Of a stretch of DNA of 64,000 nt, positions 1 to 15,200 are shown one piece after another. Made by a program: the position numbers and the translations under genes. The notes below the pieces were generated by a model. The model saw only the letters and a program-made list of their open reading frames with translations, did not search any database and was not told the origin of the DNA. Source of the DNA: Amoebophrya sp. A120. Taxonomy: Eukaryota > Sar > Dinophyceae > Syndiniales > Amoebophryaceae. The stretch's first letter is position 1. Each line of letters starts with the position of its first letter. The stretch is taken from the NCBI GenBank assembly GCA_905178155.1, contig CAJINV010000007.1, positions 283,279 to 347,278 on the forward strand, in the 5' to 3' direction.

Positions 1-226
1 ATGCACTGCCCTCATTTGTCATGCAAAACCCCAAGTCCAGGTGCTTCGCTTGGCTTCCCTGTGGCAATATTTGCATGACAGATTTTTCCGGAAAGAACCC
101 AAATAGTACTACACCAGGTGGTCACCACTGAATTTGTCACGCACAGGCTTCACGTGTGCTGGTGTTTGTATTGCAGCTTATGCAAAAATACAAATGAGGA
201 GGAGGGAGAGTTGTGCACTCTCATAA
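1..226. mobile_element. Introner D1 (family D), left end at the window edge
   Basis: The right end GTTGTGCACTCTCATA matches family D; the left end is degraded or cut by the window start. It lies in the ankyrin gene. Confidence 0.7.
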
Positions 227-3200
227 TGGTCGTCAGCAAGTCATCGAACTTCACCGGGCGAAAAATGTCCATCATTTGCAAAAACGTCCCCGCCCCAGAC
301 TTGTCATGCAAACTGGCATGTCTAAAATGTTTCTCATGCGCAGCCCCATGATCATGAGAGCCATTTTCTATCTGGGAGTTTGTTTGTTATGCTGAAATCC
401 GGATGAGGTGATGCGTCTGCACTACCTCGAACAGAACTACACTACGGATCCAAATCTGTCATGCGAAACAGCCAAAAGTTGGCGATTTGTGTAGCAATAA
501 AGACACCATCTTGATTCTGGGGCCGGGCCGCCGTTTTTGCTCAGGATAATCTCCAGTAAATTGTCGGTGAAACGCACCGGAAACGACTGGTAATACGGAT
601 GGTACAAGAACTCCTCGAGGTTTATTTTTTTGCCAAAAACTGGTGTCTTTTCCGACACTTGCAACAGCTTGCTACGGTGGATGAACGGCTCTCCTTGTGC
701 CTTTTTACTGTCTCCCCCCACAACTTCCTCGTCGCTCGGCCACCCATACTTCGCATCTTTCGGGAGGAAGATCGGGGTGTCTTGCGTAACCACTTTCCAT
801 ATGGACTGCAAAAATGTCTGGGTCTGGAAATCACGCAAGTCGCGCTCGCGGACCACACTCATAGTCTGTAATGCAAACAGAAGCATCACAGATTTTTTGA
901 GACCTTCCGTATGCTTATTCCGCATGAGAAATTCGCCCTCTGCCTAGCGAGAATTGCGTAACTGTTGGCGTTCATGCAACACAGATTTTTTTGTGATCCG
1001 AAATCGCATGAAGACAGGCTTTATGTTTATTCTTCCAGACCCAGACATATTTGCAATGCATATTCCAGACGGTTTCGCTCATGGGAAACTGTCGGTCGCC
1101 CATTTGGACAAAAAGCTCGTTCGCCGCTGCTGGTGCTTCTTGTCCTCCCTTGATTGATTCTTTATCTTTCCCCCACCGGACCGGGATACTTTGCAAACCG
1201 TTCCTCCGTATCAAGAGCAAATATGTCTGGGTCTGGAGGAAACTTGTGATGCAAATCTACGAATTGTGCGCGCACTACAATACGCAGCCCAGCATGACAA
1301 GTATTTGCGCTGCTGTGTGTTTCGTTTTTCGCATGACAAACTAAATTTTTGCATGAAGGGGCCCTTTTCCTGCTCATGCATCACAGATTTCAGACTCATG
1401 CCAGGCAGGCATGACAAACTTGCATTTTTCCCGACCCAGACAAATTTGCATTTGATACTCCGCCGGTAATCCGACACTGCGTGAAAAAAGTCGACCACTT
1501 TTACCGCAAATTTTCTGCGTTCCAGCACCCAAGATGTTTCACCTTCTAGTGGGTTTAGTTCCTCTCCTCTTGCCCTTCGTCGCCGTCTTTCGTAACGGTG
1601 TCCTCTTTCTAATTCTTGGGTATCAGTACTTGCTAGAACGGTTTCAATTTCGATGGTGACCCGCAAGACAGCCTCGTGCCAGTGTATCCTGAGTAAAAAC
1701 GTACCCACACCAGAGTCAAGATGGGGACTTTGCAACACAAACCTAGGAGTTTTGGGAGTCACGCATGACAAGTTTCAGTCCGTAAGGTAGTGCAAGTTAG
1801 CAAGGAAAGCCGCATCACAAATCGACCTGCTGATCCTGTTCACAGCATCACAAATTCCAAAACACGATTGGAAATGGCTCTCATGGGGATGCGCATCACA
1901 AATGTCTTTGTCATTGCAAATCTGCATTACAACTCTGGGGTGGGTACGTTTTTACTCAGGATACAGTCCCTCATGAGTTCAGTCCCGGCGTCTTCCAGTT
2001 GCATATCGTAGGAAAAAAGTGTTACAGTTACACACTCTGATGGAAGACAAGCAAGACAGACAACCTCTGTGATGCTGGAAATGCTTGCCAGCCTCATGAT
2101 TATTTCATTCGCGTTTATTTCCATTAAAGCCTGCGCATCACAGGTTTTCTTTGCCATGCAGAGCAACTTTGTGATGCTGAAAGTCCAACAAATGTGTAAT
2201 TGTAACACTTTTTTCCTGTGATACTGTACCACCTTCACATACCGCGCAAAATTGGAATCAGCGGTAATAGTAAGCTGCGAAGTGCCTGGAACAACATCAA
2301 GACCTCCTCGCATCGTCGTGCCAACCGCCGGATGTATTCGTTCACAGGAACACGGGGATCCACTCGAGGGTAGAGGTTCTTGCAGCGGGTGTCCTCGACG
2401 AACTTGCTGACTCAGCATGTTGATGTTGCTGTCCCCTCCAGTGTATCAAATGCAAAAGTGTCTGGGTCTGGAAGGTTGCAAGACTTGTCATGCAGATTTT
2501 CCATGACCCGCAACGCCTGTAATGCATGCCGTACCATCACAGATTTTTAGACGGCTTACTGATGCCTACTCCGCATGAGAAACGCCCTCTCCGCGTAGCA
2601 CAAAGTGGACTCCTCTTGCTGGTCATGCAATACAGATTTCTTTAGAATCCAGAGATAGCATCACAAGTTGCAACCCTCCAGACCCGGACATTTTTGCAAT
2701 CCATACAGTGGACATCAGTGCGCCGCCGGCGCGGCTGGTCCTTGTGCAAGGCGGACAAACCAGCTTGTCCCACCAATGAAAAGGTATCAAATGCAAATAT
2801 GTCTGGGTCTGGATGAGTGCAGCTTTGTCATGCACGTTTTGCATGAGCCATAATGTCTGTGATGTATGCCCTAGCGTGACAGATTCTTAGCAGGCTACGA
2901 CCATCCTGATGCCTATTCCGCATGACAAATGCCCTCCCCACGTAGCACAAACTGGGCTCCTCTTGCTGGTCATGGTGCAATACAGATTTTTTTAGAATCC
3001 CAAGGCAGCCTCACAAGTTCCAACTTTCCAGACCCAGACACTTTTGCATTTGATAAAAGGTGCCGCGCAGCAGTTGCTACTCTCTCTGAAAGTCTCTTCC
3101 ACCTTCTTCTTTGAAAATCTCTGGCGCGATGAACCGAGGCCGCGCGAGGACTGGGCAGCAGTAGGCGCCAAAGCAGTACCAGTCTCCTCCATCCCGGCCC

Positions 3201-6200
3201 AGCTACGTGCGATATAACAGTGCACAACTCCCCCTCCCCCTCATTTGTATAGCATGAATGGCAACACAAACATCAGCAATAGTGCCGGTTTTGCATGACA
3301 AAATTTGCAACGGATTATAGTGCCATTTGGGCTACCAGAACTTGTCATGCAAACAGTGCCAAGAGGCAAAGGGTGGACTAGGTATTTTGCATGACAAATC
3401 GGGGGAGGTGGAGTTGTGCACTGTGATATGCGACATACCGCTCCCACGTGAGGTCGAACTTGTGTCGTAGAATATCCGAGGCTATCAAATGCAAAAATGT
3501 CTGGGTCTGGAAGAATGCAACTTGTGATGCTGCATTTGGATATCTAAAAAAATTGTGTTGCATGAGCAGCAAAAGGATTCTACTTTTTGTTACGCGGAGA
3601 GGGCATTTGTCACGCGGAATAGGCATTAGGAAGCCCTCAAAAAACCTGTGATGCTAGGTCATGCATTAGAGGCATCATCGATCATACAAAATATGCATGA
3701 CAAGTCTCAGAATCTTCCAGACCCAGACATTTTTGCATTTGATAGAGGCAGCCGCGTTTCGGAATTCATGCCACTGCACTTCCCGGCAGTTGCTGTGCAA
3801 CGAAGGTTCTAGTAGTTTCTGCGGCATCTTGGGGACACAGGGGTGCGGCAGCGATCCGTAGCTGAAACTCAGAATCGTTTTCAAGTTGTAGGCGACCAGG
3901 GGGCTACCATATTGCTTTCGCAGGCCGTGTAAAAGAATGGAATATTGCAGCGGCGGGTACAAATCGAAATCTTTATGCAGAGGGTTAGTACGAGCATGAT
4001 CTTCTGGCAGTCGCTCGAGCAGAATCGGCGGGGGCGCCACGGACACAGCCTCGTATGGCGTCGAAATTGCCTCGAAAGCTATGGATTACAAATATGTCTG
4101 GGTCTGGAATTTTGTATAATGCTAAAAGTGAATGGTAGACGCATTGCAATATTACGCAGCTATGCATGACAAATTTTTTTGGCTGCCATGTCTTACGTAT
4201 TCCGCATGGCAAACTGCGTTTTTGCACGACAGGTAAGAGGGCCTTTTCGTGCCTATGCAACACAGATTCATCTCGAGAAGTCATGCCAGACAAGCATGAC
4301 AAACTTGCATTCTTCCAGACCCAGACATTTTTGCATTTGATAAAAACCTGCCTGAACCGATCTTCCGGGGGAGCTTTTGGTGTCTTCTCGCCAATAAAGT
4401 AATACTCTGGGCCATCTTGCCCACCCGGCACGTCTTGCTTTTTCTGCTCGTCCTTTTTCTGCTCGTCCAGTGCGTTTCGAGCGCACTCTTGCACGTCAGC
4501 TACAAATTTTCGATAGTCCTGACTGGCATGCTATTGAGAGGAAAAATCCCCCCTCCCCATATCGAAAAGGCATGTTTCCGAAAATTTGTGTTGCGTATTT
4601 GAGGTCACAAATCACGTCTGTCTTGCAAGAAGACAAGGGCAAAAGCTTCGCCCCCATTATGGAGGCGATTTGTCATGCTGTTGGGCCTAAAGCGGAGCCG
4701 TTTGCCATGCTGAACAACTAGACCGATACGCCCCTGCATAGCCTGTGGATCTGGCCGCGATGCCTTCCTGCAATACAAAGCCGATTTGTGTACACAAATC
4801 CCGCATCACAGATTTCCATTTCGATATGGGGAGGGGGGATTTTTCCCTTTGATACATGCAGCGTCATGACCGCGTGGCTCCACACGACAGAGTCTACTGG
4901 GCGGACCGGCCCTTCTTGTCTTCCACCGTATGCAAGAAAAAAACTGTGTGAGTGTAAATTTGTGTTGCAGAACATGCAACAGAGTTACACCTGTCATGCA
5001 AGACAGCCATGAAGCTCTCTTTTCATGTGTGTTTTGCCTTACAAGCCACGCATGACAGGTTTTCTCTGTCGTGTAGAGCAAATCTGTGATGCTGTTCCTC
5101 AAAGAAAATTACACTTACACACTTTTTTTTCTGGATACACCGATGAGTTCTTGTACTATTTGCGCAGCCGCTTCAGGCTGGAACTCTGTCACCACGTCCA
5201 GAAAGGTCATGCCGAAGGTCCGCGGCGCAGAAGACCTCGCGTACAAAAATTTCTCCACCTGCTCTTTTACTGCCTCGAGCTCGCTCGAGCTGACCTTTGG
5301 TTGCTTGGTGAGCTGGGGTAAGGACTCGTGCTTCAATTCGTCAACCACCAACGCCCGGGCCCGCAAAACCATTTCCAGTATGGGACGCAGCACGGGCTCA
5401 AACAAGTGCTCAAACATTGCCGCGCGGTGCAAAACCGTTTCGCCCAGAGGCGAAACCGAATAGGTGAGGACTATTTCCAGAAACGGCGCTAGATCTATCC
5501 TGAGGAAAAACGTACCCACACCAGAGTTGTAATGCAGATTTGAAAAGACAGGAAGACTTGTAATGCGCATCCCCATGAGGGCCATTTCCAATCGTGTTTT
5601 GGAATTTGTGATGCTGTGAACAGGATGAGCAGATGAATCTGTGATGCGGCTGCACTTGCTAACCTGCACTACACTGCATAGTGCAACTTGTCATGCGTGA
5701 CTCACAAAACTCCTAGGTTTGTGTTGCAAGATCCTCACCCTGACTCTGGTGTGGGTACGTTTTTACTCAGGATAAGATCTTGCAGTTGTTCCAACACTGT
5801 TCGCTGCCGGCGGGGAGAGGAGCCGCCAGCTGCATCTTGTTTTTTTTCTTCTTGCGGGACACCAATGGCAAACAAAAACTGGGTCAGCCACACCGCCCGC
5901 GCGTCCAGCGAAATTCGCTCAAATTCGCTTGGGTTCTGCAGCTGCTCGTAGCTCATCTTCTTTCGCACCGATGCAGCTGCAATCGCCCGCTCCATTTCCG
6001 TATCAACTGCAATTGTGTGTCTGGGTGTAGAAGAATGCCAGACTTGTCGTGCAGGTTTTCCATGACCCATGAGGTCTGGCATGTAAGACATAGCATGACA
6101 GATTCTGTGAGAGTTCTATCTATCATGCCTATCCTGCATGAAAAACCGCCTCTCGATTGGCTCAAAGAAAAGTGGACAGCTTTTGGTAATCATGCAACAC

Positions 6201-9200
6201 AGTAGATTCTTTACATGATTCAGATTTAGCATGACAAGTTGCTTTGCTCCAGGCCCAGATATTTTTGCATTTGATATTCCGCCTCCGCGTGGCCGAGCGC
6301 CCGCATGAAAACGGTCTCACCCTCCACGTTATCGTGAAGAAAAATCCCTCCTCCACATACTCACAATGGAAATTTGTGCTGCTGATTTGTGACCACGAAT
6401 CAGCTCTGTCTTGCATATGAGGCAAATGGGAGCCGTGTGGCGCATTCCACAGCCAAGCTGTCGTGCGCTTCTGCCTAATGCAAAGCGGTTTGTCATGCCT
6501 GCGGAATTGCCTGAGTGCTAGCCTTTTGCATATTTTTACCTGATCAGGCTTAGAAAATGGAATGCCTACAAGCTCGCTTGTTGCAATACAGCTCTGTGTA
6601 CAGAAATCCAGCAACAGAAATTTCCGTTTCAATATAATGGGGAGGTGGCTTTTTTCAACTTGATACACGTCCCGGGCCTGGAACAGTTCGTAAAGAATCA
6701 TATCGCTCTATGAATGTGCACAACCCCACCCCCTCGTCCCTCTCGTTTGTCATGCAAAATCCCAAATCCAGTCGCTGCCTTGTGGCACTGTTTGCATCAC
6801 AAATTTATTTATCGGGAAGCCCGAATAGAAATAGTTGTATTTTTACACATAGGCACATAAATTTGTTATGCATATGCACAGGCTCCATGCGTGCTGGCGT
6901 GGTCATGTGTATGGCTCTTCATGCCAACCTACAAATGAGGGGGAGGGGACGAAGTTGTGCACTCTCGTACCGTCACCATTCTGTCGTTTCCGATGTTTTT
7001 CGTGGAGAAGAAGGCCAAGCTCAAATGGAATCGCAACAGATCTTGATTGCCGCTCGCCTGCGCTGCTACGTGCAGCGGCGACCGTCTCAGCAGGTCTTTT
7101 GGCGCAAAAAACAGCTGCCATACGGCCGGGAAGGACCCAGCCTGTATCCTGTGTAAAAACGTACCCCAGAGTTGTCATGCAAATGCGCAATGACAGGAAG
7201 ATTTGTAATGCGCACTTCCATGAGAGGCATTTCCAGTCGTGTTTTGGAATTTGTAATGCTGTAAACAGGACGAGAAAATGGCTTTGTCATGCGGCTTTCC
7301 TTGCCAGCCAGTACTACACTGCAGATGGAAACTTGTCATGCAGAACCTCTAAAACTTGGGGATTTGTGTTGCAGACTTCCCATCTTGACTATGGTGTGGG
7401 GACGTTTTTACATAGGATAGCCTCCGGATTTTCGCTTTCCCTTTCTCGCTTCTCAAGTGCGGTTTTCAGCAGTTCCAATTCTGCGATGTGGCCTATCAAA
7501 AGGAAAAATGCCCCCTCCCCGTATCAAAACGGAAATTTGTGTTGCTGATTTGCGACCACAAATCATGTTGTCATGCTGGAGGGCAAAGGATGCGGACTGT
7601 AGTGCTGGCTGGCGTTGGAAAGCCTTGCATCTTCAGCATGACAGGAGGCAACTGGAAGAGGGAAACAGCATAACAAATTGCCTACAATTCAGGCGACAGT
7701 TGCGTCTTTTGCCTTTCTAGCAATACAAGTCGATTTGTGTACGCAAGTCCAGCATCACAAATGTCCTCTTCGATATGGGGAGGGGGGGTTTTTCCTCGCA
7801 ATATGGCCGAAGGGCGCGTCCTTGTGAAGTTTTTGCGTGCCCTCCGCACGCAGAAACCGAATTTGGTCCGCAAGCAGCGCCGAGCCTTCCCAGTCTTTTT
7901 CCTTGTCGTCTAACACTATCTTCAGCTTCGAAAAAAAGACCCCGGCCATCTGCAGGGTACTAGTCCGCTCCCCGGCCCCGGAATAGAGAAGATGAAAATT
8001 GCTCCGGCCTGCATTGTATCAAATGTAAAAATGTCTGGGTCTGGAAAAGTGGAACCTGTAAGTATTGCGTGGTTTGGATCTCTGTAAAATCTGTTTTGCA
8101 TGACCAGGAAAAGGAGCCTTCTTTTGTCATGCAAAAGCGCAGTTTCTCATGCGCACTACGCATGAGGAAGTGTCCGAAAAATTTGTCATGCTTGGTCGCA
8201 CTCAGGAGCATGTTCAATCATCGCCACCCAGCATCACAAGTTTCCAGCAGACCCAGACATTTTTGCAGGTGATACATTGTCTGCCCCCCGAAGCCAAAGA
8301 CGCGGAAACGTGCTTGCAATCGACCACTTGGGCTCCTGTGTTTCATCTTCCCGCCACACGTAATCTTTTTTCACTGCGTCCCATTCGAACATCCTATCAA
8401 ATGCAAAAGTGTCTGGGTCTGGAAAACTGCCAGACTTGTCATGCAGGTTTTCCATGACCCATGAGGTCTGGTCTGTAGGACAGAGCATGACAAATTCTGT
8501 GCGATCTCTCTCATGCCTATCCTGCATGAGAAACTCCCTCCCGACTTGGTCAAAACTGGACGACTTTTGGTAATCCGACAACACAGATTTTTGCATGTTT
8601 CAGATTTAGCATGACAAGTGTCACTCTTCCAGACCCAGACATAGTTGCAGTCCATACATCCCCTCGCGTGGCAATTGAATCTTTCCGAGCAATTTTTCCA
8701 TGAAGATGACATCCCGCTCCTTGCCCTATCACACAGAAAAAAGCTGGCAGGGCATATCTGTCATGACAAGTACTCGGAACAGCTTACATATCACAAGTAG
8801 ACGCGCATCTTGTGCAACTTGTGCGCCGTTTGTGATTTCAGGTCTTTTCGAAAACCGCTTTCTTCTTCCTCGCCTTGAGCGCTAGCCGAAGCCCAGTTGT
8901 TCGTCCTTTCTGCGCCCATATATGTGCGGCGAATGCGAAGCCTGTTCCTGTAAGAAGCTCAAAGCCAAGTCCATTCGTTTTACTTTCTAAAATTTGCGCC
9001 TTCTTTCTCTTATGAATATGTGTATTTATTTTTGCATTACAAATACCAGCCATGCCCCGGCTGACGCCGGGGCGCAAGGCTGTTGGGGCGGGGCAGGACT
9101 ATTTGCGGATCGGGCCACAGCGACAGGGCTTTACGGACAGCGTGACAGATCGAAGGAAGTTTCGGCGCCGGTTTGCGCCATGTCAACCCGCAGGGCCTCC

Positions 9201-12200
9201 TGCGCGCTTCCCGCGCCTTCAGGCGCTATGCGCAGAGAGCAGCTGCAGCGAAGCTTGAGGGCGAAGAGAAGCCGCCTCGGCATCGGTGCCGAAGCAGAAC
9301 TCGGACCGCGCTGCCCTTTGTTGATCACACACACGCCCGCCCCCGCCCAACTGGCTTCCCGGCGGAAGCTGTTGGCGCGAGCGGTTAGCGCGAGAGGGTC
9401 CGCGAGAGGGTGCGCGAGAGGGTGCGCGGGGGGGTAGCGCGAGAGGTGTGGGCCTACACCGTGAAACAGTCCCACCAAAATCGGCCTCGTGCTGGGCGGA
9501 TTCGGTTCTTTTTTACCCCCTCGCAGGCCCTCTTTTTGGCCTCTCCCAAGGGGTGTGGCTAATAATCCGGCTATACTCGCCGGTAGAGGTCTACAGAGGT
9601 GGCCGAGAGGTGGCCCAGAGAGTGCGCGAGGGGTTCGCCCTTATTCGCGCAACCTCTCGGCACCTCTGTCCCCCTCTCGCTTACCCTCTCCCGGCCCTAT
9701 CGGCCACCTCCGTCCCCCATAGGCGCGGCTTTAGGGCGACCGGTTCGGCTGGCTATACTCGCGCCACCTCTCGGCCACCCTCCCGAATGACCTCCCGCGC
9801 CACCTTTCCACCTCTGTGGACCTCTTTTTGACCTCTTTTCACGTCTTTTTGACCTCTCGGCCACCTCTCTTCTATCCTCTGTAGACCTCTTTTTTCGCAT
9901 GAATATAATAGATAGTGATGCCCTCCCAGCTTTTTTCTCTGGGATATGCCCATCCGGATGCGCATGCCACTGAAGGTTTCCGCTGTCTCCACCGAAGTGC
10001 TCGACCAGAGCTGCATCACCACCCACGAAACAAACAGGTCCTGTGCGGCTATCGTACCGGAGATCCGGTAATTTAATCCCAGCCTAGCTTTAAAAGCATC
10101 GATGTGCTTTTCCGAGACTTTGGCATCGCAGTAGGTGTAGAGGTGCCAGAGGAGGAAAGGCGAATCCACCTCCTGAGGGGAAGATGAAGAAGGGGTTGTG
10201 GACGACCACGCAGCAGCTCCTTGTCCTGAGGCACTACCACCTCTTCTACCTTGAGCAGCCAAATCCGCTTTGGTACTTCTGCTCATCCGGTCGTTCGTTG
10301 CCAGGTCAAGAAGACCAGCCGGGCCCCGTCCCGGCCCGGCGGTGAGAAGCCCCGAGCGACGGCGCACCTCGTCCAAGTGTGGCTGGGGAGGATGGCCTGC
10401 CGCTTTAGTAGAGTCGTGGTAAAATTTTTCGGTGTATGGATTGCAAATATAATGTCTGGGTCTGGAAGAATTCATGTTTGTCGTGCTTGTCTGGCATGAC
10501 TCTAAAATCTGTCATGCACGTTGCCCAAGAGCTCCGTTTTTCTGTGATGCAGAAGCGCAGTTTGTCATGCAGAATAGGCAACACCTAGGAGCTCAGAAAC
10601 TTGTGATGCTGTGCCAGCATTTGTAGCCTCCTCATGAGACGCCACCCAGCATCACAAGTTTCCAGACCCAGACATTTTTACTTTTGATACGGTGAGATCG
10701 CCGAGTCTGCGCTCCGTCCCGTAATACATCTCCGATACCAGATACCCAAGGGCCAGCGCGTTTCTGAACCCGTTTGCATTCCCAATAATCGCGTCTGCCC
10801 TGGAGCTATCAAAGAACGCACATATGTCTGGGTCCGGAAGTATGCAGATTTTTCTCATGCTATGTTTCCATGACCCAGATCCAGCAGGTCTGGCATGCCG
10901 GGCATAGCATATACAGGTTTTGAGAAGTAGGTGGAGCGCCGATGCCTATATACACATGACAAATTGCCTATTTTGCGGTTGACAAGGATTGGCAATCTTT
11001 GCTGTCTGTGCTTTTTTGTGTCTTGTGAAATGCGCATTACGAGTTCCACCTTTCCAGACCCAGACTATGTTGCACTTGATAGGAGCTCACTGCGATCAAA
11101 ATCGTGTGCAAAAACTGCGGGTACCGCGTCCCTTGTGCCGACTCCAGCGAATCCAGGGCGTAGAAGACTCGCCGCGCCGGACACGCCGAGACGTCGCTTT
11201 TTGCGTCCTCGCATGACCCGAATGATCCATCGCCCCTTGTTGGCAACGATCTGCGATGATGAACCAGAAATTGCTGCTGCAGTTGCAGATCTGGTAATTC
11301 CTTTTCTTTCATCAGAGGTCCAGTCTGAACCCCCGCGCCAACCTGGTTCGCCGTCTGATGCGTGAACCTGGATACTGAGCGGCTACTCAGAAATTTCGCG
11401 TAGTCGATCTCCATCTGTAGGAGCCGGAACATGAGGCTTGCGATATCAAAATGAAAAATCCCCCCACCCCATACTCAAACTAGAAACTTGTGACGCAGAT
11501 TTGTGATCACAAATCAGCTCTGTCATGCTAGAAGGAAAGACATGCGGAGCGTAGTGCTGGCTGGAGTGGGAAAGCCTTGCGCCTTCAGCATGACAGAGAG
11601 CAACTGGAAGTGGGAAACAGCATGACAAATTGCCTGCACCCGAGGCCACAACTGCGGCTCTTGGCCTTCCAGCATTACAAGTCGATTTGTGTACACAAAT
11701 CCAGCATCAAAAATTTCGTTTTGATATGGGGTGTGGGCTTTTTTCATTTTCATATGCGAGATGCTTCCAATTCTGGAGGATTCTTTTCGTGGTCACCAAC
11801 TGGCGTTGGCTAGCAGGATTTCCAACATTTTGCTGCAAAAACGATCCGCCCCCAAACAGCAAGGTCTCCGCATCGCGCACTTTGATCCATTTCTATAAAA
11901 GTGCACAACTCCCCCTCCCCCTCAGCTGTCATGCAAAATACCCAATCCTCTCTTTGCCTCTTGGCATTGTTTGCATGACAAGTTCTGGCAGCCCAAATAG
12001 CACTACACTCCAGTGCAAATTTGTCATGCAAAACCAGCATTCTTGCTGATGCTTGTATTGCCATTCATGCTATACTCAAATGAGGGGGAGGGGGAGAGGG
12101 AGTTGTCCACTGTCATAATTTCAGGATGGGATCCAGAAACGATTTGTGCTGCGTATCAACTGCAAACGTATCGCACTCGTATAAATGCATTGCAAATTTC

Positions 12201-15200
12201 ATCAGCAGGAGAAATAAAATTTGTAATGCGGATTCACCTTAAGAAAAAGAAACGTGATGCATGATTGCAATTTTTGCTACGAGTACGATACTTTTGCACA
12301 AGATACTGCGCTGCGGATAGCAACTTGTCGACCGTTTGCGGGTCCCCCGCGGGGTCTACGCCCGCACCATGACTTGGATTTGGAATGAATGTGTATGCAG
12401 AGCAAAATAAACGTGTTAGTTACCCCGGGGCTGTCCAATTGGGAACTCAATAGCAATACAAATCCAGAAGTGGTGGGGTTCACGCATGAAAAGCTCCTCT
12501 CTGCACGGTTGTGCTGCAGTTTAGCAAGCAGGGCAGCCGTGGATCACATCAAAGCCGTTTCCTTATCCTCATCCTGTTTACAGCATGAGCATTACAAATT
12601 TCAAAACACGACTGCAATAAATGTTTCTTGTGGAGATGCGCATTACAAGTGTAGTTCTCGCGATTGCAAGGGTGGTCACGTTTGTGCTCAGGATAAGGGG
12701 TTGCTTTTTCGGCCCCCCATCACATACCCGTGCACAAACCCGTCCAACAAGCGCGTCAGTATGCAAATAAAGAAGTGTAAGTATAGGTGTAAGTTTGTGG
12801 TCGTGAAGATGCAACGCACGACGCAATACCATTACACCTGTGATGCTGGCCAGCCAGCATGATCAACTCCTGTTTTAATATGTGTTCTCAAACTCAAGTA
12901 CTAGCTGCGCATGACAGGTTTTGTTCACTAATCGTTATACAGAGAAAATTTGTCATGGTGTCACCCGAAGGGTCACCTACTTACACTGCTCTTCGCACAG
13001 TTTTCTTCCTGGATAGTCAAGTAGGACTGCGTCGTGTGCCCGGGAATGGATATCAAACGCAAATATGTCTGGGTCTGGAAGAGGACAAGTTTGTCATGCA
13101 CATTTTCCACGATTCGTGATGTCTGTGATGTATGCGTTCTTAGCATCACAGATTTTGCGAGCGCTTATCGATGCGCATTCCGCATGACTAATGCCCTCTC
13201 CGCGTAGCCGAAGTAGACTCCCCTTGCTGCTCACGCAATACAGATTTTTTTTAGCATCCAAAGGCAAAATCGCAATAATTGTACTCTTCCAGACGACCCA
13301 GACATATTTGCAAAGCATAATGGACTCCGGGTCCTTAATCCTAGTAGACGAACCCAGTATTGAGAGGAAAAATCCCCCCTCCCCATATTAAAACGGAATT
13401 TCTGATGCTGGATTTGTGTACACAAATCAGCTTAGTATTGCAGATAGGCACCCCGGCCAGATCCCCAGGCTAGGTAGGGGCGTATGGGCCTAGTTGCTCA
13501 GCATGGCAAACGGCTGACCTTTAGGCCCAACAGCATGACAAATCGCTTCCACAATGAGGCGGAAGCTTCTGCCCTTGTCTTCTTGCAAGACAGATGTGAT
13601 TTGTGACCTCAAATCAGCAACACAAATCTTCGGAGACATAAGTACCTTTTCGATATGGGGAGGGGGGATTTTTCCTCTGAATACCCAGCGAGAGGTATGC
13701 CATCAGGTGCATCGGGTAGGAAATTATCCTGTGTCAAAACGTCCCCACCCCGCCAGAGTTGTCATGCAAATCTGCATGCTCAAAATGTTTGTCATGCGGA
13801 GCCCCATGAGAAGCATTTTCTGGTCGCGTTTTGGAATTTGTCATCCGCCAACCAGCATGATGCACTAGATCAGTGATGCTTCTGAAGTAACTCAAACTCG
13901 GCACGACACTGCGATTTTTCCAAGTTTGTCATGCAAAACAGCCAAAACTCGTGGACTTGTCTAGCCGCTTCCCCATCTTGACTATGGGGTGGGGAGGACG
14001 TTTTCACATAGGATAGAAATAAACTCAAACTCATCGCTGTCGCGCACAGCCACCAACTCGCTCGGCGCTGTAGCTTTTTTTCCGAAAGCTGCAGCTGCAA
14101 TGTCGTCGTGTGTGGTTGAAGATTTTTCCCAGACTGGTAAGAGTAGAAACATCTTCCATTCATCATTTCCGTCTCGATACAACTCGTTGGACTTACTTGG
14201 ACTAAAAGAGTCAAACAGGAGCTCTATCAAATGTAAAAATGTCTGGGTCTGGAAGATTCTGAGATTTGTCATGCATGTTTTGCATGAGCCCTGAGGTCTG
14301 TAATGCATGCCCTAGCATCACAGATTTTTTCAGACCTTCTTGATGCCTATTCCGCATGACAAATGCCCTCTCCGCGCAGGAAAAATTACACTCCTTTTGG
14401 TACTCATGCAATACAGATTTTTCTGGAATCCAAATGCAGCATCACAAGTTGCATTCTTCCAGACCCAGACATTTTTGCAATCCATAAGCTCCACGAGTTT
14501 GCAATCGTGCGCAAGGTATTGTCGGTGATTTGTTGGCCCCTCTTCGTTGGTCTCCTTCCTACGCAGCGGGAACCATATGCCTTTGCCCTTGCCGACGAGT
14601 TCTTGATTGAAGTAAGTGCTTCCTTGATCAAGAGGGACAAGGTTGTAGCCCAACAGCGCGTTTTCCAGGATCGGTCCCAGCAGCCCCCGCTGATCCGCAC
14701 AACCGGTTAATGCGATCCGCATCTTTATCAAAAGGAAAAGTCCCCCTTGCCCATATCAACAGGAAGTTTCTCACGCTGGATTTGCGTACGCAAATCAGGT
14801 CTGTCTTGCAATAGAAGACTGCAGGCCCATAATATCACGCCTATAGTAGAAGGGTTTTGACGTAGGCGCGTAGCATGGCAAATGTGAACCCTGTAGGCCC
14901 CATAGCATCACAAACCCCCTGCATGAGGTCCCGGAGTCGCTGCATTGGCCTTCTTGCAATACAGAGACGACTTGTGTCCACAAATCAGCAACACAAATTT
15001 TCAGAAGTATCCCTTTTTGGTATGGGGAGGCGGGATAATTTTTCCTCACGATAATCTTTTCCGCCAAGCTAGGAATCTCCTGCAGGGCTTCGTACCACAT
15101 TCGCGCTCTTTTGGTCTCAAAACGCTGCCCGATCGGATCTACTTCCCAGGGTGGCAAATCCCGTAACCGGCACAGGCTTTCCTCCGCGGGTAAAGAGGAT

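Noticed and set aside
9131-9478. 115-codon minus-strand frame inside introner G1
   Set aside because: It lies in degenerate GC-rich repeats inside an intron and is not joined to either exon.
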